From the NCBI GenBank assembly GCA_035388585.1, contig DAOOQE010000001.1, forward strand, positions 1 through 64,000: a stretch of 64,000 bases of DNA. Reading direction: 5' to 3'. Below, piece by piece: positions 52,305 through 61,719 of the stretch. The translations under genes and the position numbers were made by a program. Each line of letters starts with the position of its first letter. Position 1 is the first letter of the stretch. The stretch is from CAG-492 sp035388585. GTDB taxonomy: Bacteria > Bacillota > Clostridia > TANB77 > CAG-508. The notes under the pieces are model-generated. The model saw only the letters and a program-made list of their open reading frames with translations, had not been told where the DNA came from and made no database searches.

Positions 52305-55300
52305 ATGTTTAATGAAGAACAAGTAGAGTTAGGGATAATAGAACAATTAGTTATTCTAGGATATGAACATGTATTCGGACCAGATATTGATCGTTATTAT
52401 CATGAATGTGTTATAAAGGAAAAGTTATATAATTCATTATTTAGATTTAATGAAGGTATGACTATGGATATAGCAGATGAGGTATATAGAAAAATACGTA
52501 ATTTTAATTCTATTGAACTTACTTTAGCTAACTATGAATTTAGTAGAATGTTATATCGTGGTGTTGAAATTCCTTTACCAGGAGATAAGACATATACAGC
52601 TAAATTAATAGATAGAGATAATATTTTAAATAATAGTTTTACAGTTGTTAATCAATATACAGTTCAAGGCTATAAAACTAAAAGACCGGATATAGTAATT
52701 TTTGTTAACGGTATTCCTTTGGTTGTTTTTGAACTTAAAAGTGCAACTAAAGAAACTACTACAATAGAAAATGCGTATAATCAAATTAAAAACTATCAAA
52801 TGGATATAAAGTCTTTATTTGAATATAATAGCTTTTCTGTTATATCTGACGGGGTAAATGCTAAAATTGGGACTATTACTTCTGATTTAACTAGATATAT
52901 GACATGGAAGTCTATTGATGGAGAAAAGCCAGAAGAAAATATTAATCAAGTTGATGTATTACTTAAAGGAGTATTTAGAAAAGAACGATTAATTGATATT
53001 ATAACTAATTTTATTGTTTATCAAAATAGTGATGAAAAGAAATTAAAAATAGTTGCAGGGTATCATCAATATTTTGCTGTTAAAAAAGCTTTAGAAAGTA
53101 CAAAAAAAGCTTTAGATTACGGAACTAGAAAAGGTGGTGTTGTTTGGCATACACAAGGTAGTGGAAAAAGTTTATCAATGGTATTTTATGCAGGAATGTT
53201 AATGAAAGATATAGGTTTAGATAATCCTACAATAGTTGTTTTAACAGATAGAAATGATTTAGATAATCAACTATATTCAACATTTGCAATATGTAATAAT
53301 GAAATAATTCCACAAACACCAAAACAAGCAAAAGACAGAAAAGATTTAAAAGGGTTATTATCTGTAAATGCAGGTGGAATTATATTTACAACTATACAAA
53401 AATTTGAAGAAGGAACAGATTGTTTAACATCTCGTGAAAATGTTATATTTATAGCTGATGAAGCACATAGAAGTCAATATGGATTAACAGCTAAATATAA
53501 CAGTAAAACAGGTGATTTTAAATATGGTATGGCAAAAAATATGAGAGATGCTTTGCCAAATGCTACATTTATAGGTTTTACAGGAACACCTATAGATTTT
53601 GCAGATAGAAGCACAAGAGAATTGTTCGGAGATTATATTGATATATACGATATGACTCAAGCTGTAGAAGATAATGCTACTGTACCAATATATTATGAAA
53701 ATAGAGTTGCTAAATTAAATTTAAACGACACAATACTTTCTGAAGCTGACGAAGAATATATTACAATGTCTGAACAAGGACATGCAGATGATGAAACTAT
53801 TGAACAATCAAAAAGAGAACTTGCTAAATTAGAATCCATAATTGGTTCAAAAGAAAGCATAGGTTTATTAGCAAGTGACATAATTAATCATTATGAACAA
53901 AGAAAAGATATACTTGAAGGAAAAGCCATGATTGTTTGTATGAGTAGAAGAGTAGCTATAAGTTTATATAGGGAAATTTTATTTATAAAACCTGAATGGA
54001 ATGAAAAAGTAAAAGTTGTACTAACTGATAATAATGATGATCCGGAGGATTGGCATGATATAGTTGGAAATAAAGCATATAGAGATGAACTTGCAATTAG
54101 ATTCAAAGATAAAAATAGTGAACTTAAAATAGTTATTGTTGTTGATATGTGGCTTACTGGATTTGATGTTCCTTCACTTGCTACAATGTATATAGACAAG
54201 CCTATGCAAGGACATAATTTAATGCAAGCTATAGCTAGGGTAAATAGAGTGTATAAAGATAAAGAGGCAGGATTAATTATAGACTACATAGGAATAGGTG
54301 CAGATTTAAAATCAGCACTTGCTAGATATACACAAAGAGATGCAGATAAAATTCCTGATATATCTAAAGCATATGTAATACTTATGGAAAAACTAGAAAT
54401 AATGAGAGATTTGTTTTACGGATTTAATTATTCAGAATTTTTTAGTGATTCAAATGAATTAAGACTTAAAACATTATCTAATGGTATAAATTATATTTTA
54501 TCTTTAGATGAAGAGGATAGAAAAGATTTTATACGAGAAGCTACAGCTTTATCTCAAGCAGATACACTTTGCAGATCAATGTTAGATAATAGAACTAAAA
54601 TAGAAGTAGAATATTTCAAAGGTATCAAAGTTGGTATATGTAAAGTTACTGGTACAGGAAAACTTACAACTAGTGAAGTAAACGAAAAGATAAGCAAAAT
54701 AATAGAACAAGCAATAAAACAAGAAGGTGTAATAGATATATTTAAAATAGCAGATAGAGAAAATCCAGAAATATCTATACTTTCTGAAGATTATATGAAT
54801 AACATAAAAAATATGCAACAAAAAAATATAGCTGCTGAATTACTTAAAAAACTATTAGATGGAAATATAAAAATATTTAAGAGAACTAACGTCGTAAAAT
54901 CTGAATTATTCTCAGAAAAATTAAAAAGAATAATGCAAAGTTATAACAATAGACTTATAGATAGTGCAGAAGTTATAGAGGAGTTATTAAAGTTATCTAA
55001 TGAGATAATAGAAGCACATAATGAAGGTGAAGAAAAAGGACTTACTACAGAAGAATATGCTTTTTATAATGCATTGGTAAAAGATCCTAATGTGGTTTTA
55101 GAAATGCAGGATGAAGTATTAATTGAACTTGCACATGAACTTACTCAAACAGTTCAAAATAGTAGAACAGTAGATTGGGATAAAAAAGAATCTGCTAGAG
55201 CATATATGAGGAAAGTTGTAAAAAGACTACTTAGAAAGTATCAGTATCCACCAGAACAGGCAGATGGTGCAGTAGATACAGTTATAAAACAAGCAGAGTT

Positions 55301-55322
55301 AATGAGTGCTAATTTGATTTAA
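52305..55322 (+). CDS. hsdR: Type I restriction endonuclease subunit R
   Basis: A 1005-residue motor and nuclease subunit. The N-terminal PD-(D/E)xK nuclease is about 120-150 (PDIVIFVNG...VVFELKSA). SF2 translocase motifs are Walker A TQGSGKS (283-289), DEAH box DEAH (385-388), TGTP (about 422) and motif VI QAIARVNR. The C-terminal helical domain docks on M2S. It is full length with no visible break, so the system is probably active. ATG 52305 follows AAAGGAGTAAAACT. Confidence 0.96.
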   Translation: MFNEEQVELGIIEQLVILGYEHVFGPDIDRYYHECVIKEKLYNSLFRFNEGMTMDIADEVYRKIRNFNSIELTLANYEFSRMLYRGVEIPLPGDKTYTAKLIDRDNILNNSFTVVNQYTVQGYKTKRPDIVIFVNGIPLVVFELKSATKETTTIENAYNQIKNYQMDIKSLFEYNSFSVISDGVNAKIGTITSDLTRYMTWKSIDGEKPEENINQVDVLLKGVFRKERLIDIITNFIVYQNSDEKKLKIVAGYHQYFAVKKALESTKKALDYGTRKGGVVWHTQGSGKSLSMVFYAGMLMKDIGLDNPTIVVLTDRNDLDNQLYSTFAICNNEIIPQTPKQAKDRKDLKGLLSVNAGGIIFTTIQKFEEGTDCLTSRENVIFIADEAHRSQYGLTAKYNSKTGDFKYGMAKNMRDALPNATFIGFTGTPIDFADRSTRELFGDYIDIYDMTQAVEDNATVPIYYENRVAKLNLNDTILSEADEEYITMSEQGHADDETIEQSKRELAKLESIIGSKESIGLLASDIINHYEQRKDILEGKAMIVCMSRRVAISLYREILFIKPEWNEKVKVVLTDNNDDPEDWHDIVGNKAYRDELAIRFKDKNSELKIVIVVDMWLTGFDVPSLATMYIDKPMQGHNLMQAIARVNRVYKDKEAGLIIDYIGIGADLKSALARYTQRDADKIPDISKAYVILMEKLEIMRDLFYGFNYSEFFSDSNELRLKTLSNGINYILSLDEEDRKDFIREATALSQADTLCRSMLDNRTKIEVEYFKGIKVGICKVTGTGKLTTSEVNEKISKIIEQAIKQEGVIDIFKIADRENPEISILSEDYMNNIKNMQQKNIAAELLKKLLDGNIKIFKRTNVVKSELFSEKLKRIMQSYNNRLIDSAEVIEELLKLSNEIIEAHNEGEEKGLTTEEYAFYNALVKDPNVVLEMQDEVLIELAHELTQTVQNSRTVDWDKKESARAYMRKVVKRLLRKYQYPPEQADGAVDTVIKQAELMSANLI

Positions 55323-55344
55323 TTTTAATATAAGGATGTATAAA

Positions 55345-57072
55345 ATGATAAAAAAAATAGAAATTTACAGGTATAAGTGTTTTGAAAACTATACAGTTAA
55401 TTTTCAGAATAGTAACATAATAATTGGAGAGAATAATGCTGGCAAGAGCACAGTGACTGAAGTTTTGAGAATAGTAGCTATTGCTAATAAAAAATTGATG
55501 ACAACTAACTACTCAAATGCAGATCCATCTTTGAACATAGGAATAAGGAATAAAGGCGTAAAGATATCGTTAAAAAATATAGATATATCAAAAGACAATA
55601 TGTTTTATAGATATGATAATACCCAAAATGCAGAAATAAGAGTATTTTTTGACAATGATGTTAAAGTAAAAATATATATTAATAAAGATACAATGGAGAT
55701 ATTTTCGAGTCCGGAATATAGAGGTAAAAATATTATAACAAGAGATGAATACAAGAAATATTGCATTGATAAAATAAAAGTATTACCACAAATTGGTATA
55801 TTAAAAAAAGACGAAGATAAAATAACTGAAGATACAATAATAAATAATATGGAAGGAAGATTATCTTCTTTACATTTTAGGAATGAATTATTGTATTATA
55901 AAAATGAAGAACCTGAGATGTATGAAAAATATTTATCTATTTTAGAAATGACATGGCAAGATATCAAAATTGAATCGCTATATCTTGAAGGGAAAACAAT
56001 AAATTTAGATATAAGAAATGAAGATTTTGTTGTAGAAGTAGCACAGATGGGTTCAGGTATTCAAATGTGGTTGCAAATAATCTGGTTTATTGCAAAAAGC
56101 GAAGAAGCAACTGTAATTGTTCTAGATGAACCAGATGTATATTTGCATCCGGAATTACATAAAAAGATAGTTGAAATTTTAAGAAAAACTAAAAAACAAT
56201 TTATTATTCCAACACATTCTGTAGAAATAATGTCAATGGTAGACTATGATGATATAATTATTATTAACAAAAGAGATACTAAAAGTCAGAAGCCTATGGA
56301 TATAGAATCAATTCAGACTATTTTGGATAAATTAGGTAGTGTGCATGTTTTACAATATATATATTTAGATAAATATAAAAAAATATTATATGTTGAAGGA
56401 GATGATGAACAATATTTAAGAGGGTTTTATAAAATATTGTTTCCTGATGATTGTATTGAGTGGGGAAACATTACAAAAGCAAAGACTGGCGGTTGGGGTA
56501 GCTGGAAAGATGAAGTTTCGAGAGCAAAACAAATAAATAAGTCAGGATATGAATACACAATTTACTATGTATATGATAGAGATTATCATCTAGATGATGA
56601 AATTAACTTTAGATACAAAGAAGCTAAGGAAAATAATATTAATTTACATATATGGAATAAAAAAGAGATTGAAAATTATATAATAAATGAAAATGTAATC
56701 TTAAGAGTATTAATTAAAAGAGGTATAAATTTAGAGCTAGAAGATGTAAAAAAAATTATAGAAATAGAAAGCAATAATTTAAAAGAAGATTTAAAAAATA
56801 ATATAGCTGATGAAATAAGACAGAAAGACAAAGCAATTTCATATACAAAAATCGATAAAAAAGCGAATGATATTTTACAAGGTATAAAAAACGTATCTGA
56901 TAGGTGTAGCGGTAAAGATTTATTAAAAAATATAAGAATAAATATTAAAGATAAATATAAAATTGATGTTAAAGAACTTGAAATAGTAAATGGTTTTTTA
57001 AAAAAAGATATAGATGGTGAAATTAAAAATATGTTGGAAAAAATAAAAAATGGCAAAAAATTTCCTCAATGA
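55345..57072 (+). CDS. OLD-family ATPase-TOPRIM nuclease
   Basis: A 575-residue protein. ABC-type ATPase with Walker A GENNAGKST (28-36), a signature region near QMGSGIQMWLQ and Walker B VIVLDEPDVYLHPELHK (about 258). A C-terminal TOPRIM domain has the glutamate in ILYVEGDDEQ (about 350) and DRD in YVYDRDYH. OLD proteins are DNA nucleases; some act alone against phage and others pair with a helicase (Gabija). No UvrD-like partner is present, so it is OLD-like and stand-alone, or a helper of the R-M system. ATG 55345 is preferred over 55336, which lies on the SD. Confidence 0.85.
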   Translation: MIKKIEIYRYKCFENYTVNFQNSNIIIGENNAGKSTVTEVLRIVAIANKKLMTTNYSNADPSLNIGIRNKGVKISLKNIDISKDNMFYRYDNTQNAEIRVFFDNDVKVKIYINKDTMEIFSSPEYRGKNIITRDEYKKYCIDKIKVLPQIGILKKDEDKITEDTIINNMEGRLSSLHFRNELLYYKNEEPEMYEKYLSILEMTWQDIKIESLYLEGKTINLDIRNEDFVVEVAQMGSGIQMWLQIIWFIAKSEEATVIVLDEPDVYLHPELHKKIVEILRKTKKQFIIPTHSVEIMSMVDYDDIIIINKRDTKSQKPMDIESIQTILDKLGSVHVLQYIYLDKYKKILYVEGDDEQYLRGFYKILFPDDCIEWGNITKAKTGGWGSWKDEVSRAKQINKSGYEYTIYYVYDRDYHLDDEINFRYKEAKENNINLHIWNKKEIENYIINENVILRVLIKRGINLELEDVKKIIEIESNNLKEDLKNNIADEIRQKDKAISYTKIDKKANDILQGIKNVSDRCSGKDLLKNIRINIKDKYKIDVKELEIVNGFLKKDIDGEIKNMLEKIKNGKKFPQ

Positions 57073-57391
57073 CTGCAAATTGACTGCAGTTAAATACGAT
57101 ATATAACCCAAAAATATATTGTAAAGCTCAAAGTAGGTTAACTTAATACATGTGAAAAACGCTACAAAGAACTGCGTTTGTTGAGGGTTGTTGAAAAATT
57201 TACACACTTTGTATTTCGTCAGATTCTTACTGCAAAATATTGAATCAACAGTTCAAATAAAATACAATAACCAGAAATGGCTTGAAATCAAGGTGTTTTA
57301 TCATATTATTTTGCTATATTATTTATACTAAATTCAAATAGTAAAATAACTGCATATGGCAATAATAACCCTAAATATTAAGGAGGTAATA
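57073..57391. other. Right boundary of the defence island
   Basis: Contains the direct repeat GACTGCA (57069-57086, twice), a hairpin AAACGC/GCGTTT (about 57159-57182) and an otherwise gene-free stretch with no terminator of note. This could be the junction of an inserted segment, but no integrase, tRNA end or matching repeat at the other side was found. Confidence 0.3.
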
Positions 57392-58141
57392 ATGGAAGAA
57401 AAGTTTATTAATTTAACAGAATCAAACCTAAACAATGAACATTTGTGCTGTGCAATATCAGATAAAAAACATCAGCAGGGTGTTAAAGTTAAAAGAGAGT
57501 GGCTTAATAATAGAATTAAAGAAGGACATGTCTTTAGAAAGCTTGATGAACAAGGAAAAGTTTTTATTGAATATGCTCCTATAGAAAAAGCATGGGTTCC
57601 TTTGACTGGAGATAACTACATATATATCTATTGTCTTTGGGTATCCGGAAATTTCAAAGGAAAAGGATATGGGAAAAAATTATTAGATTATTGTGTTAAG
57701 GATGCTAAAAAGAATAATAAATCAGGAGTGTGTATAATCAGTTCAAAGAAAAAGATGCCATTTTTATCAGACAAAAAATTTATGCAAAAATATAGTTTTG
57801 AAGTAGTAGATACAATTAATGATCAATATGAATTATTAGCGGTTTCTTTTGATGGTACTAAACCTAAATTTACTGATAATGCAAAGAAACAATGTATAGA
57901 TTCTAAAAAACTTACCATATATTATGGTTTGCAATGCCCATATATTCCTAACTGCATAGAGCAAATAAAAGAGTTTTGTAAAGATAATAAAATAGAAATT
58001 AATTTGATTAAAGTAGATAGTTTGGAAAAAGCTAAGAGTATGCCATGTGTTTTTAACAATTGGGCAGTATTTAATAATGGTAAGTTTGAAACTTTACATT
58101 TATTGAATGAAGGATATTTAAAAAAGATGTTAGGCTTATAA
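57392..58141 (+). CDS. YoaP-like GNAT acetyltransferase
   Basis: 249 residues, the length of B. subtilis YoaP. GNAT domain (about 1-145) with the acetyl-CoA loop GNFKGKGYGKKLL (about 89). A C-terminal YoaP domain (about 165-249) has a thioredoxin-like start, YYGLQCPYIPNCIEQI, with two cysteines. The substrate is unknown. AAGGAGGTAATA sets ATG 57392. It is followed by two more genes with short gaps, so the three may form an operon. Confidence 0.82.
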   Translation: MEEKFINLTESNLNNEHLCCAISDKKHQQGVKVKREWLNNRIKEGHVFRKLDEQGKVFIEYAPIEKAWVPLTGDNYIYIYCLWVSGNFKGKGYGKKLLDYCVKDAKKNNKSGVCIISSKKKMPFLSDKKFMQKYSFEVVDTINDQYELLAVSFDGTKPKFTDNAKKQCIDSKKLTIYYGLQCPYIPNCIEQIKEFCKDNKIEINLIKVDSLEKAKSMPCVFNNWAVFNNGKFETLHLLNEGYLKKMLGL

Positions 58142-58167
58142 AATATAAAATATAGGAGGCAAATTTA

Positions 58168-58974
58168 ATGTATAGTATTGATATAAGTAAAATTGAATTA
58201 TTAAGATATAAAGAAATTTTAAAAAACAAATATTTAATACCAAGCAGGAAGGTACTTCTAGACTGTATTGACGAAAATTTTGATAGCATAATAAGTTTAG
58301 GTATTGATAACATTTCTAAACTTAAAAAAGAATTAGATAATGAAACTGGCATTATTAATATTTCAGAAAAAACAAAAATACCTATTGAATACCTAAATAT
58401 TCTTAGAAGAGAAATAGGCAGTATAAAGTCCAAAACAATTAAACTACTAGATTTTAGTGAAATTTTTAATAATTATATATTAAATATCTTAAACAATAAT
58501 GGTATAAAAAATTCGAAACAATTTTATGAATCCTTCCAAAAAAGAGATAATAAAATATTTAATTTAGAAATACCATCAAAACATAGTAGTGAACCAGAAG
58601 ACTTAAAAGAACAAAAAGAACTAGCAGAAGAAAAACATATAGAAAAACAAAAACAACTAGAAATACAAAAAGAACAAGAAAAACAAAAAGAACAAGAACA
58701 TGAACAAATAGAAGCACTAAAAGAACTAGAAGAATTATTTATTTTATGTGACTTCATAAGGATGGATGGTATAGGAATACTTGCTGCAAAAGCATTTTTT
58801 GAAGCTGGATATAAATCAATAAGTGAAATTGCTGAAGATAACAGCGAAAATATGTTGATTAAAATTTCTAATATAAATAAAGATAATAAATATTTTAAAA
58901 CAAAATTAGGTAAAAATGACATGCAATATTGTATTGATTCTGCAAAACTTATATGTGATTTTGAAAATATATAA
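58168..58974 (+). CDS. HhH-like (DUF4332-type) protein with charged central helix
   Basis: 268 residues in three parts. The N-terminal helical region (about 10-90: VLLDCIDENFDSIISLGIDN...IPIEYLNILRREIGS) looks like DUF4332 helix-hairpin-helix repeats. A long Glu/Lys/Gln-rich coiled coil follows (about 150-195, repeats of EQEKQKEQE). The C-terminal HhH module (about 197-268) is DGIGILAAKAFFEAGYKSIS. HhH modules bind DNA non-specifically, so a DNA-associated role is a reasonable guess. ATG 58168 follows TAGGAGGCAAATTTA. Confidence 0.6.
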   Translation: MYSIDISKIELLRYKEILKNKYLIPSRKVLLDCIDENFDSIISLGIDNISKLKKELDNETGIINISEKTKIPIEYLNILRREIGSIKSKTIKLLDFSEIFNNYILNILNNNGIKNSKQFYESFQKRDNKIFNLEIPSKHSSEPEDLKEQKELAEEKHIEKQKQLEIQKEQEKQKEQEHEQIEALKELEELFILCDFIRMDGIGILAAKAFFEAGYKSISEIAEDNSENMLIKISNINKDNKYFKTKLGKNDMQYCIDSAKLICDFENI

Positions 58975-59007
58975 TTATTAATTTGAAATAATATTTGGAG
59001 GTAATTT

Positions 59008-59463
59008 ATGGTACATGTAGTTTATTGTGATAATAAAGAGAAAGTTTTAGAAAAAATTTTAGATGGAAGTAAAACCATGATAATTAGAGGTGCTGCTGGG
59101 AGAAAAATTCCACATAGTAGAGTTTTTATTAAAGAAGAATTGTATTTTATAGAAAAAGGATCAGGAATAATTAGCGCAAAAGCTATTGTTAAAGATGTAC
59201 AAAATTTTGTTAAATTATCTGATGATGAAATAACAGATATAATTGAAAAAAATAATTCAAAACTTAATTTATCAGAAAAACAAAGACAAAGATGGCATAA
59301 AAAATGTTTGTGCTTAGTTGAATTTGATAAAGTAGAAAAAATTAATCCATTGAATTTAGATCATCAATCTAATATGGATGATTGGCTTATAATTGAAAAA
59401 ATTGAAGATGTGGTTGTTGGAACAAGTAAAAAATTTAATTATGATAATAGTAAAATGACCTAA
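59008..59463 (+). CDS. ASCH/PUA-like domain protein
   Basis: A 151-residue protein with an ASCH-like opening: VLEKILDGSKTMIIRGAAGR, VFIKEELYFIEKGSGIISAK and AIVKDV. ASCH proteins belong to the PUA superfamily and are predicted RNA- or nucleotide-binding. The C-terminal half contains EKQRQRWHKKCLCLVEFDKV. ATG 59008 follows TTGGAGGTAATTT. It is last in a three-gene group with the YoaP-like and HhH-like genes. Confidence 0.6.
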   Translation: MVHVVYCDNKEKVLEKILDGSKTMIIRGAAGRKIPHSRVFIKEELYFIEKGSGIISAKAIVKDVQNFVKLSDDEITDIIEKNNSKLNLSEKQRQRWHKKCLCLVEFDKVEKINPLNLDHQSNMDDWLIIEKIEDVVVGTSKKFNYDNSKMT

Positions 59464-59532
59464 AATCAAAAAGCTTTAATTATTTTCAATACTATTTCAA
59501 TCTCCAACATATATAATTTTAAAAGTGATAAA

Positions 59533-59610
59533 ATGAATATAGAATTATTAAAACCCAAACTCAGCCTAGCTCATGCAACAGCTGAGACTTTTTTAAAAAA
59601 TTCATTATAA
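59533..59610 (+). pseudogene. Truncated duplicate of the downstream regulator's 5' end
   Basis: ATG 59533 reads MNIELLKPKLSLAHATAETF and stops after 25 codons. The true regulator begins MNILIIEDEFSLADAIAETL. At DNA level the SLA..A.AE part matches in most positions, so this looks like an old partial duplicate lying 148 nt upstream. Confidence 0.45.
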
Positions 59611-59620
59611 AATTTAAAAG

Positions 59621-59700
59621 GTGATAAAATGAATATATTAATAAGGATGATAAAATGTATATATTAATAAAGGTAATAAAATGAATATATTAATAATAGA
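59621..59700 (+). repeat. Three tandem start regions of the response regulator
   Basis: (A/G)TAAAATGAATATATTAATA-type units with ATG at 59629, 59655 and 59681, period 26. The first two open frames of 12 and 9 codons; only the third reads into the regulator. They may compete for ribosomes. Confidence 0.8.
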
Positions 59701-60361
59701 AGACGAATTCAGTCTTGCAGATGCAATAGCTGAGACCTTAAAAAAAGAAAAGTTTATTACAAAAATAATAGTAAATGGTGAGGAAGGCGAAAATGAAGCC
59801 TTAACAAACATTTATGATTTAATTTTGTTGGATGTAATGCTTCCTCAAAAAAGTGGATTTGATATATTGAAGAATTTACGAAATGAAAAAATAGAAACAC
59901 CAATTATAATGCTAACAGCAAAATCTGAAATAGCAGATAAACTAAATGGATTAGAGCATGGCGCAGATGACTATATTACAAAACCATTTCATATGAGAGA
60001 ATTATTAGCAAGAATAAAAGTTGTTTTAAAAAGAAAAATTAATATACATGATATAAATGTTCTAGAATATTGTGACTTAAAATTAGATTTAAGAAATGGA
60101 AAAATGATTTGTAGCAAGACAGAAATTTCAATAAATGGAAAAGAATTAGAATTATTAGAAATATTATTAATAAACAAAAATCAAATTTTAAATAGAGAAA
60201 AATTAGCAAATAAAATATGGGGATATAATAGCGAAACAGAGTATAATAATGTGGAAGTGTATTTATCGTTTTTAAGAAAAAAATTAAAGCTACTAAAATC
60301 AAAAGTTAAAATTAAGGCAGTTAGAGGAATTGGGTATAAATTGGAGGAAGAAAATGATTAA
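59681..60361 (+). CDS. OmpR-family response regulator
   Basis: 226 residues. The receiver (1-118) has acidic pocket EDE (7-9), phospho-acceptor Asp51 in LLDVMLPQ and lysine in TKPF (about 101). A winged-helix output domain (about 125-226) has IWGYNSETEYNNVEVYLSFL. The gene overlaps the kinase by 8 nt and is followed by an ABC transporter, the arrangement of regulators that answer antimicrobial peptides or envelope stress. The start ATG 59681 is the third of three tandem start-like repeats. Confidence 0.92.
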   Translation: MNILIIEDEFSLADAIAETLKKEKFITKIIVNGEEGENEALTNIYDLILLDVMLPQKSGFDILKNLRNEKIETPIIMLTAKSEIADKLNGLEHGADDYITKPFHMRELLARIKVVLKRKINIHDINVLEYCDLKLDLRNGKMICSKTEISINGKELELLEILLINKNQILNREKLANKIWGYNSETEYNNVEVYLSFLRKKLKLLKSKVKIKAVRGIGYKLEEEND

Positions 60362-61544
60362 AAAATTAAGCAATAGAATTTTTTTGTTAATAATGGTATC
60401 TCTTTCAATAATTGTTATAGGAACAATAAGTGTTTTTACTATTTTAAATTATAATAATACAATTAATTCAACAACATTTATGATGGATAGATTTATAGAT
60501 GGAGGACCAAAAGTCAACCCGAAAACAAGGTTCGAAAATAGGTCTAAACAAGAAAACAATATTAATGGTTTATATACATTTGTAATAGAAAATTCAGAAA
60601 TAATAGCTGTTTCAAATACTATAGAAGATAAAACAATAAATGAATATGCAAATAAAATATCGAAATCAAAAAGCAAAAAAGGAATAATAGGTGATTATAT
60701 TTATAAAACCAGAGATATAAATGAAAATACTAAAATTGTTTCTCTTATGGAAAATAAAAATACTATTTTACACATTAAAATTGTATTTATTATTTCTGGT
60801 GCCTTGTTAATAATTTCTTTAATTTCGATTTATATAATTGCAAAAAAAGTTTCTAAAATTATTGTTAATCCTGTAGAACAAACTTTTGAAAAACAAAAAC
60901 AATTTATATCTGATGCCTCACACGAGCTAAAAACACCACTTTCTGTTATTGAAGCAAATGCAGATGTACTGGAAAATGAAATTGGAAATAATAAATGGAT
61001 AAAGTATATTCAAAATGAAGTAAATAGTATGGATAAATTAGTAAATGAATTGCTTTTACTTGCAAAAACAGAAAATGTTGAGGAAATTAAGGAACAAGAA
61101 AAACTAAATTTATCTAATCAAGTAGAAATAATTCTTTCTATGTTTGAAAGCATGGCTTATGAAAAACGAGTTTGTATTAAAAGTAATGTTGCAAAAAATA
61201 TTTTTTTAAATTGTAATAAACAAGATATAGAACATATTGTTTCTAATCTTATAGATAATTCAATTAAACATTCTAATTATAAAAAAGAAGTAGTAGTTAA
61301 TTTGATAAAAGAAAAAAATGAAATAATATTAGATGTAAAAAATACAGGTGACCCAATTCCAGAAGAAGAAAAAGAAAAAATATTTGAGAGGTTTTATCGT
61401 GGTGATAAGTCTAGAAATAGAAATGAAAAAAGATATGGGTTAGGTCTTGCAATTGTTAAATCTATCGTAGAAAAATATAATGGAAAAATTACTGTATTAT
61501 ATAAAGATAATTTTACAATTTTTAGAATTGTCTTACCAAATTAG
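60354..61544 (+). CDS. Sensor histidine kinase
   Basis: 396 residues. TM1 (about 8-30), a short extracytoplasmic domain of about 110 residues, TM2 (about 143-165), His190 in SDASHELKTP, N box SNLIDNSIKH, G1 region KNTGDPIPEE and G2 RYGLGLAIVKS. A HAMP domain is short or absent. GGAGGAAG sets ATG 60354 inside the regulator gene. It should phosphorylate the regulator at 59681. A terminator after it leaves the ABC genes as a separate, probably regulated, unit. Confidence 0.92.
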   Translation: MIKKLSNRIFLLIMVSLSIIVIGTISVFTILNYNNTINSTTFMMDRFIDGGPKVNPKTRFENRSKQENNINGLYTFVIENSEIIAVSNTIEDKTINEYANKISKSKSKKGIIGDYIYKTRDINENTKIVSLMENKNTILHIKIVFIISGALLIISLISIYIIAKKVSKIIVNPVEQTFEKQKQFISDASHELKTPLSVIEANADVLENEIGNNKWIKYIQNEVNSMDKLVNELLLLAKTENVEEIKEQEKLNLSNQVEIILSMFESMAYEKRVCIKSNVAKNIFLNCNKQDIEHIVSNLIDNSIKHSNYKKEVVVNLIKEKNEIILDVKNTGDPIPEEEKEKIFERFYRGDKSRNRNEKRYGLGLAIVKSIVEKYNGKITVLYKDNFTIFRIVLPN

Positions 61545-61553
61545 TATTTATAG

Positions 61554-61586
61554 GAATTATAAAAAATATTTTATAATTCTTTTTTA
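61554..61586 (+). terminator. Intrinsic terminator after the kinase
   Basis: GAATTATAAAA (61554-61564) / TTTTATAATTC (61569-61579), perfect 11-bp stem, then TTTTTT. Confidence 0.85.
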
Positions 61587-61719
61587 ATGTGTTTCAAAGT
61601 AATTCAATTTATTTTCTTGTTTTGGTTATTTTTTAAACGTATTTTAAATATTATTTCTTGTTTTTCAATTTTTCTTCAATGTTTGTAGATTATATTTATA
61701 ATTAATAGGAGGTAAAAAA

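Noticed and set aside
55345..57072. Gabija system (GajA plus GajB)
   Set aside because: The OLD protein is GajA-like in layout, but no UvrD/GajB helicase gene is adjacent; the next genes are a GNAT and an HhH-like protein.
57073..57391. Attachment site of an integrative element
   Set aside because: A short GACTGCA repeat alone is not enough: no integrase, no tRNA gene and no matching copy at the left side of the island.
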